This document shows, in pieces, positions 58,086-64,000 of a DNA stretch of 64,000 nt. This DNA is from Cubamyces lactineus (taxonomy: Eukaryota; Basidiomycota; Agaricomycetes; Polyporales; Polyporaceae): positions 1,302,001 through 1,366,000 of the forward strand of contig JACDTU010000012.1 in assembly GCA_022376465.1 (NCBI GenBank). Direction: 5' to 3'. Below the pieces are notes generated by a model. That model saw only the letters and a program-made list of their open reading frames with translations, made no database searches and was not told where the DNA came from. Every line of letters begins with the position of its first letter. Within the stretch, counting starts at the first letter, position 1. The position numbers and the translations under genes are program-made.

Positions 58086-60045
58086 ATGGCTTCGACCCAC
58101 TCTTCACCTGTCGCGTACTATGTAGACCGATTGCAGCACATTGTGTCCACGCATGATGAAAATGACAAGCCTATAAGGTGATTGTGGACTTCCAATGCAT
58201 ACCAAGTCACAATCTCACAACAGACGCTCCATTATGGCGTTATAACCGCTTAGCCTGGATACGGTGTGTGTTGTTGGAGTGGTTGCTATAGACGAGGATA
58301 CCAGCTAACAGATTTACCGTCAGCTCTACTCATTCGAGCGAGATGCTCTCCTGAGTATCATAAATCTCCGGAGACAATACAACTCTCAGCGGCTCCCAAA
58401 CCGCCTCCCACCGGAAGTCCTAGGATCTATCATTGAGTCTTTGCGTGCTCGCAGGGTACCGAGCACAAATGATCTTACGGCACCCTTGTACGATTACACT
58501 GACTTCTTCGCAGCCATGAAAGTGTGCCACAGGTGGTATAGCGTGGCCATAGCGCGGGCGACGATCTGGACGTACATCGATATCGCACACGAAAGCAGCC
58601 CCGCTGAACGAGTTCTACGCTCCCGCGCTGCATCCCTTGACGTACGGTTCAGCCTGGACATGTACTATCCCTACGTGCTCGTGGACTTCCTCCGCAGTCA
58701 CGGATCGCGCGTGCGCGAACTCCACCTATGGGCGCAGAACCCTAGGGCAATGCACAAGCTCCCCCGCCAGATGAACGTCCTCGCGGAACATCTGGAACGC
58801 CTCATCGTCGCATGTGTGGAACGCGGATCCAGCGTTGTGATGCGCAGCCTCCTGCTCGGAGTGACCCCACACATGAAGGCGATCGCCTTACAGAGAGCGC
58901 CATGGGTTCCAGCCAACAACCTCCCTAGCCTCACACATCTCTACCTGTCCCACTTGGCACGATTAGAACTTGGGATCCTTCTCCGGCTCTTGAACAATAC
59001 GCCCGCGCTCCAGTTGCTACACATCGACGAGTGCGATTTTTACGCATCCGACTTTGATGTCAATATCACCAAGGCCGTACCCCTGCCACACCTTCGCAGC
59101 TTCTCCCTCGGGCACATCCCCGTCGATCTTGGCTGCATCGTACTCGACCAAGTGCAGCTCCCAACGAACGTGATGCTCCGCGTGTACGCTTTGAGATTGG
59201 AAGAGGGCGACGACGCGAGGGACGCGTTCGACGGCCTCGGGTTCTCCAATCCCTTCATCGACTCCAACACCTTCACGCATCTGGAAATTTTGATCGGAGA
59301 GAATTGGAGAAAGGTAGTCGTCGAAGGTGACGACAAGGAGTCTGGGGGTCTTTGGATCGACTTCGTCCATCAAGCACAGGGCTTGGCCGCCTCCGAGAAT
59401 TCGTGGCTCAACTGGCTCCTTTGGCTGCCACAAATGGTGTCCCTAACCAACATACAGACACTTCATGTTTGCTTACGCCGATGGGACGATTTCTGTGCTC
59501 TTGCGCTGTCACTACCGCAGGTGCGGACGCTCTGCGTGGAAGGGCAGATCGAGAGCAGGCCGGACTGGGGCTCCCGCAGTGAAATGTGCAGCCAAATCCG
59601 CACGGTGCTCTTGTCTGAGACCCCCGTGGCCTTCCCTCATCTTCAGACCCTCCGCATGGACGTCTTCGGCCGACTCATCACATCGAGCTTCCTGCGCTCA
59701 GGCGTGCGGAAGCGACATCTCGACGGACGCCGTCTGCGCTCTCTTGCGTTCCGGATAGAGCCGTTTTACTGGCACGACAGAGAGCGCTTTGAGCGGGAAT
59801 ATGCCGATTACCGCCAGTACGTCGACGAGGTCTCCTGGTTCGAGGAGGACGCGTTTGAGTGGAAAGTGAGCGAGGTTTGGAGGGTTGAGCACGACTATTG
59901 GCTGCTACGGCCCTCTGAGGACCCGATGCTCTTCATGGACCATTGGTACCAAGCACGATCGCGTCCGAGTGAGTCCGAGTCGCTTACTACGGATCCTCCT
60001 CACGGTCAAGCCTCCCGCAAGGATAATAACGCGGAAAGCTTGTAG
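58086..60045 (+). CDS. Divergent F-box protein (outside the main local family)
   Basis: The main exon is open from about 58310 to the stop at 60043-60045: YSFERDALLSIINLRRQYNS, then the F-box LPNRLPPEVLGSIIESLRAR, then AMKVCHRWYSVAIARATIWT and YIDIAHESSPAERVL. Leucine-rich segments include LPSLTHLYLSHLARLELGIL and TPALQLLHID. The C-terminal region around WRVEHDYWLLRPSEDP may be a distant form of the family WW motif. A candidate first exon is 58086-58177 (MASTHSSPVAYYVDRLQHIV..), similar in length to exon 1 of the other F-box genes, but I could not find a clean splice path from it to the main exon, so the 5' structure is uncertain. Likely SCF adaptor; substrate unknown. Confidence 0.72.
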
Positions 60046-60205
60046 CGTCGTGCAAGTGAGTTGTTATCTCTTCGGCGCGGAGGACTCCATGCACTGACGA
60101 ATGTTTGGACAGATACGGACTATTTTCAGACTATACCCTTTCCTCTACATTCTGTGAATCCCTCGTTCGAGATATACCCTCCCTCTCCTCCAGTTGATGC
60201 GGCGT

Positions 60206-60967
60206 TCATGCACCGGCGGCAGTCTCTCCGATGTCTTCATACCACTCCTATGTAGCATAAGCCCAATTGGAGACCCACGCGCCGTATGGTGACTTCGGCT
60301 CCCTCACGCACCTCAGGTTTCTCCCGGACGAAGCGCCGCATGAGCTCCATACACCTCTCGTCGTCCAGAACGACGACCTCGACGCCGTGCGAGCGAAGCA
60401 GGTCTTCGCCTCCCATGAAGTTCGTGTTCTCACCAATGACGACCCGTGGAATCTTGTATAGTAGGATCGCGCCAGTGCACATACTACACGGGCTGTACAG
60501 TGTGTACGTATCGACCGGGTCCGAGTTAGCCCGTGTACCTAGTACGCACGGCGGGATAGCTGAATGTTTGACGTACCTCAGCGTCGTGTACTATCGGAGT
60601 CGGTGTCGACGTCGATTCTCCGTCGTCAGAGACATCGCACCCCAGTTCCTGAATGCCGGTCTGCGCGGACGGTACTCACCATCGTCGCATTCCGGTAGAC
60701 AGCAGGCTTCAGACGGCCTGCGTCATCGAGCGCAGCGATCTCGCCATGCAACACAGCTGAGCTCTTCTGCACGCGCATGTTGTGTCCCTGCCCGACCACC
60801 CTGTATTTGGGCGTGCGCGTGTCCGAGTCGGGGGAGTCCGCAGGGCCGCCACCATCATAGACGAGGGCAGCACCGATGGGCACCCCGCCCTCGTCGTAGC
60901 TCTGCTTCGCGTGGGCGTACGCCGTTTCGAACCCCAGTCTGTCCATATCGCTGATGCGGGGCGACAT
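60206..60967 (-). CDS. FCY1: Cytosine deaminase, FCY1-like
   Basis: Converts cytosine to uracil in pyrimidine salvage; cytosolic zinc enzyme. Exons 60680-60967, 60577-60590 (14 bases), 60312-60492 and 60206-60247 give 174 residues; yeast Fcy1 has 158. The N-terminal part is FETAYAHAKQSYDEGGVPIG. The zinc His and catalytic Glu are in LHGEIAALDDAGRL, and the zinc cysteines in SPCSMCTGAILLYKIPRVVI. Then GENTNFMGGEDLL and VVVLDDERCMELMRRF follow. The last exon restores the family ending, KPEEWYEDIGETAAGA. The 14-base exon encodes YTTL plus two bases of Ser and is needed to restore YTTLSPC. A simple read-through from exon 3 to 60237 would replace the conserved EDIGE ending with unrelated residues. 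Confidence 0.88.
60577..60590 (-). other. 14-base microexon of the cytosine deaminase gene
   Basis: Minus-strand TACACGACGCTGAG, preceded by ..CCGATAG and followed by GTACGT. It restores the conserved TTLSPC sequence before the zinc cysteines and keeps the frame on both sides. Confidence 0.75.
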
Positions 60968-61681
60968 CGGGGCTAAAGCGAATGCTAGTCTCCGTACAGC
61001 CGGGTCGCGGTGTTATGATGGTCCAGCGACGACGACGACGATGCTCACGATCGAGGGTCTGGCCCGCGATTTGTATCGCGGTGTGCTGCTCCGCTATGTA
61101 GCAAGGGCTGGAGGTACGAGCGGGCGGAATTCAGCTGTCAGCAGTCTGAGGCTCACCGGTTGCAGCTGATAAGGGCGATCCGGGCACGCGCTCGGCGATT
61201 GTGGAACACTGACGAAGGAGCTTAACCCGTTCGATTGGGAACCGTGCAAGTCCCCGAATTTGAATCCCGTACCTTGCTCTCGGACTCAGACCCAGAGCGC
61301 GCGGCGGTCCGTTCTGAGATCTGAAAGCCCGTGAGTCCCACAGCTGTCCCGCAGGAGTGCTAACCACTGCCCGGGTCTCGGAGATCATGCTCGCATCTCG
61401 ACACCTGTGGAAGGTGCAGATCACGATCGCAGACTTGAGAGACCGCACGGCGGGATCCTACGTGGGTGGCGGGGCACAAAAAGCATCCGACGCTCTCAGA
61501 CCCAGGTACGGTGCGCGCAGAGGGGGCATCGTGCATGCATGGGGGCATGGGGTGTGCGGGTGATCATATGGATTACGATCAAAACTGGTAACGTGCAAGA
61601 AAGCTGCCCTCAAAAACCAATAACGATAATTAAAGGATATCTAAAAGCCCTAGAGTCGATCGAAGGGAATGCCACAGTCGT
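60968..61681. other. Gene-free stretch, cytosine deaminase to secreted-protein gene
   Basis: About 710 bases. It contains the promoter of the cytosine deaminase (-), a possible tRNA-derived relic on the minus strand (61252-61370), and the 3' region of the secreted-protein gene. No coding gene was recognised. Confidence 0.5.
61252..61370 (-). repeat. Possible tRNA-derived (SINE-like) relic
   Basis: On the minus strand GCAGTGGTTAGCAC (61357-61370) resembles a tRNA A-box/D-arm and GGGATTCAAATTCGGGG (61252-61268) resembles a B-box/T-arm, about 90 bases apart. The T-stem does not pair well and no acceptor stem was found, so it is not a functional tRNA. A chance match is possible. Confidence 0.25.
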
Positions 61682-63794
61682 TCAGGACAGGCTGAGAGGA
61701 CGAGGGGGTCAGCATGTGTGCTGTATCGTGATCGCGGTGGCTATGATGCTTACCTCGAGCCGGAGACCTGCTCTTCAACCACGCTCTCGGCAGTGCCCAA
61801 GAGCGAGGTGGGGCAGGAAACGCCATCGTCGCGCGCAAGGAGCGCAGCGCGAGCAGCACGTCCTGTGTAAGCACGGCGCGCAGTGGAGCTACCGAAGCAT
61901 TTCTGTTCGCAGCACATTCAGCATAATGAAACCCCTTCATCACAGAGAGCGGTGCATCTCACCTTGAAGAGGTCGAAGTTCTTCTGGAAGAGAGGAACGG
62001 ACGTGTCCTTCTTGAAGATGCTGAAGAAGTCCGCGTTGGCACCGGCGTTCACGTTCAGGCCGCTCGTGATGTCGACGCAGCCACCAACTTCCGCGCTGGC
62101 GCCGTTGCCGCTGGTCGACGCCGATGCGCCCGCACCGGCGGTGAGTGAAAGATCAAGTGCCGCATCAGCATCAAGGGCGAGGTTGACGGTCGCCTGGGTC
62201 TTGCCACCGAGCGCGCTGATGCCAAAGTCGAGCTAGACCGAGGTGCACCGCAATCAGTACAATGAATCATACGAGATGCTGTGGGAGACGCATACCGAGG
62301 GGATGAGGTGCGCCGCCACCTGGCCGTGCGAGGTCACGTTCGGGCTGACGGAGAGCTTGATGTTGGAGTCGCCGGGCGTGTACGTGCCGGCCTGCGAGTT
62401 GGATCCTGGAGGGAAGAACAGCTGCAGGCCCTTCACGTCGTACGCGAGGTCGACGTCCATGTCGAGGTTCGCATCGAGCGATGCAGTTGCCTCGGCGTTT
62501 ACATTGAACGTTGGCCCAATGGACAGGATCCTATCCAGAACGTCAGCATCGTATTTTGTACGAAAGCGCAAAATCACGTACTTCGGGAAGTCGAGCTCGG
62601 GGATGCCGACAGAGAAGAGCGGAATCTGGCCAGAGCTGATCGAGCCCGTGAGGGTTGCATCGATGCCCAGCGTACCAGTGATGGTCGCGTCAAGGCCGAC
62701 GAAGAGCCCAAACTCGTCGAGGCTTGGCGGGAGGATGCTGCCCTTGGCGGCGACACCGTAGTTGACGGTACCATCGACCTTGCCGTTCAGGTCGACCTTA
62801 GCCTCACCAGAGAACGCGGGTACGTTGCCCTGTTGTGGGCAGGAGATCTGCTTGTCGAACAGGGGGAAGTCCTTCGAGAAGTCGAGCGGGCTCGTGCCGG
62901 TAACGTTCTTGTTGAAGTTACCGATGCTGAGGAAGCTCGAGTGAACATTGGCGAGCGCTGAACGCGTAAAAATAGTGAGATTTCATGAGAACGACGGTTT
63001 AATGGGACACGCACCACTGAGCGATTCGTCGACCCAGCTACCAAGGCCACGCTTGGTGGCACTGGCGCCAGTGGGAGGCTCAACCGTGAAGTTACCCGCA
63101 GCTCCAGGGATGGACGAGCCCATGAGGTAAAGAGCGACATTGCCGTTACTGTACCAGAACGTTAGGTATCAGCGGATGGGTTCTCGCAGAAGTACACGTA
63201 CGTGACGTTGGCATCTGCGAAGTTCGTCGCAAGACTCATGCCTTTCACGACGGGCTGAGAGCCGTCGCGGCGAGAGATCTTGGATTGTACGGCCGCAGGG
63301 ATAGACTGGTCCTGATGAGTCCATTCGCGCGTGACGAGCGCGAAGGGTGTGGAACCGCACTGCGTGAATGCTCGCCATCAGTATTCTTCGATGGGTCTGG
63401 ATATCCAACTACTACGTACGTCCTTGGGGAGACGGACGAGCGTGCCCGCCGCGTTGCTGTTGTAGACATGGTCACAACCCTTGGATGGATCCTGGCACAC
63501 CAGACGAATATCTTGGTCTGAAGTGTTGGCGTCGCAGTCCAGGATGGCCCATCCTGCGGCGCTGGTGATGTCGGAAACGGCAGCCTGAGGACCGGACTAT
63601 ACAAGAACAAGCACCTGTCAGTCTTCTGCTCCCCATCCAAAGTCAATTGTGACACTTACAATCCGGACCGTGCCGGATCCGCTGCCAGAAGTGATGTCCC
63701 AGTTGCACTCGCCAAAGCAAGGCTGAGACCAGTCGTTCGCGGCCTTGGCGGCGACGGAAAGGAGGGCGGCTACAAGGAGCGGGCTGAAGACCAT
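61682..63794 (-). CDS. Secreted protein of unknown function
   Basis: ATG 63792-63794 begins with a clear signal peptide (MVFSPLLVAALLSVAAKAND), then WSQPCFGECNWDITSGSGSG and VSDITSAAGWAILDCDANTS, a Cys-containing N-terminal module with GCDHVYNSNAAGTLVRLPKD. After an intron: CGSTPFALVTREWTHQDQSI, and a potential dibasic site (KISRRDGSQP). A long region of beta-strand-like alternating residues (KVDLNGKVDGTVNYGVAAKG, ATASLDANLDMDVDLAYDV) leads to SAEVGGCVDITSGLNVNAGA. The last exons encode KNFDLFK / KCFGSSTARRAYTGRA / DDGVSCPTSLLGTAESVVEE and stop at 61682-61684. Several Asn-x-Ser/Thr sites fit secretion. I recognise the general type, a family of basidiomycete secreted proteins of unknown function, but no enzymatic motif. 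The 3' splice choices are by eye; the last exon codes only a few residues. Confidence 0.75.
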
Positions 63795-63920
63795 GGCGTC
63801 GAGACTCGTGAAGACGACAGGAGCGTCGTAAAGGGGAGCAGGGCTTTAAGAAAGAGAGGGAGCGAAGAACGAAGGGGAATCACCAGGACCCGTGAGGAAC
63901 CCATCCCGCAACTGAGCCAG

Positions 63921-63930
63921 ATTTTATATC
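63921..63930 (-). promoter_or_regulatory. TATA-like box upstream of the secreted-protein gene
   Basis: Minus-strand GATATAAAAT lies about 130 bases before the ATG at 63794, a reasonable spacing for a TATA box plus a 5' leader in a fungus. It is the clearest TATA-like element seen before any gene in the window. Confidence 0.5.
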
Positions 63931-64000
63931 GCTGCGCGGGCATCTGGGCGCACACGGGATTTCGTCGTGCGCGGTAGGTACGACGCAGATCAAACGTCGC

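Noticed and set aside
60237..60482. Cytosine deaminase read-through ending at 60237
   Set aside because: Reading on in the same frame loses the conserved C-terminus; splicing to 60247 restores EWYEDIGE, so the longer gene ending at 60206 is preferred.
1..64000. CRISPR arrays, bacterial operons, rRNA or complete tRNA genes
   Set aside because: No regularly spaced repeats, no Shine-Dalgarno-linked gene runs and no convincing tRNA cloverleaf were seen. The intron-rich layout is eukaryotic.

Overview
This is a window of fungal nuclear DNA, most likely from a basidiomycete of the Agaricomycetes; a polypore-like wood-decay fungus is my guess. The reasons are dense GT-AG introns of about 43-70 bases, gene-by-gene strand switching with no operons, a large family of F-box/leucine-rich proteins, and fungal-only genes: a WOPR regulator, a fungal-type NAD(P)H nitrite reductase, an FCY1-type cytosine deaminase, MRH4 and an Osh1-type oxysterol-binding protein. 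I see no rRNA gene, no convincing tRNA gene and no CRISPR array.

Layout. 1-295 is the 3' end of an acetate-transporter-family gene (+). A 717-bp inverted-repeat DNA element with a 6-bp target duplication lies at 1366-2082. 2697-5592 (-) is a half-size ABC transporter. 5593-8040 has no gene but holds an old tandem duplication. 8041-12605 (+) is a rhodanese/protein tyrosine phosphatase whose catalytic domain is split by a long disordered insert.

13.8-22.7 kb carries four F-box genes on + (the third broken). 23.1-28.2 kb holds three conserved genes: a Rab7-type GTPase with a huge insert (-), a tiny Tom6-like mitochondrial membrane protein (-) and an MRH4-like mitochondrial DEAD-box helicase (+). 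28.8-34.1 kb holds three more F-box loci on - (the middle one a relic). The same two F-box subfamilies occur in mirrored order on the two arms, so the locus looks like an inverted F-box duplication enclosing a housekeeping island.

34.6-35.6 kb (+) is an AYR1-like short-chain reductase. 36.4-39.7 kb (-) is the ATG4 autophagy protease. 41.3-42.6 kb (+) is a peroxisomal dienoyl-CoA isomerase ending in SKL. 43.0-48.0 kb (+) is a complete nitrite reductase with more than fifteen introns and no nitrate reductase or transporter beside it. 48.1-52.0 kb (-) is an Osh1-like lipid-transfer protein (ankyrin, PH, FFAT, sterol-binding domain). After about 3 kb without genes comes a WOPR transcription factor (54,988-56,556, +). 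Then follow a divergent F-box gene (58.1-60.0 kb, +), a cytosine deaminase with a 14-base exon (60,206-60,967, -) and a secreted protein of unknown function (61,682-63,794, -).

Most single-copy genes here are unrelated in pathway. The two real themes are the F-box family, presumably substrate adaptors for SCF ubiquitin ligases, and a divergent pair of mitochondrial genes at 25.5-28.2 kb. Exon joins were worked out by eye from splice sites, reading phase and family conservation, without transcript data.
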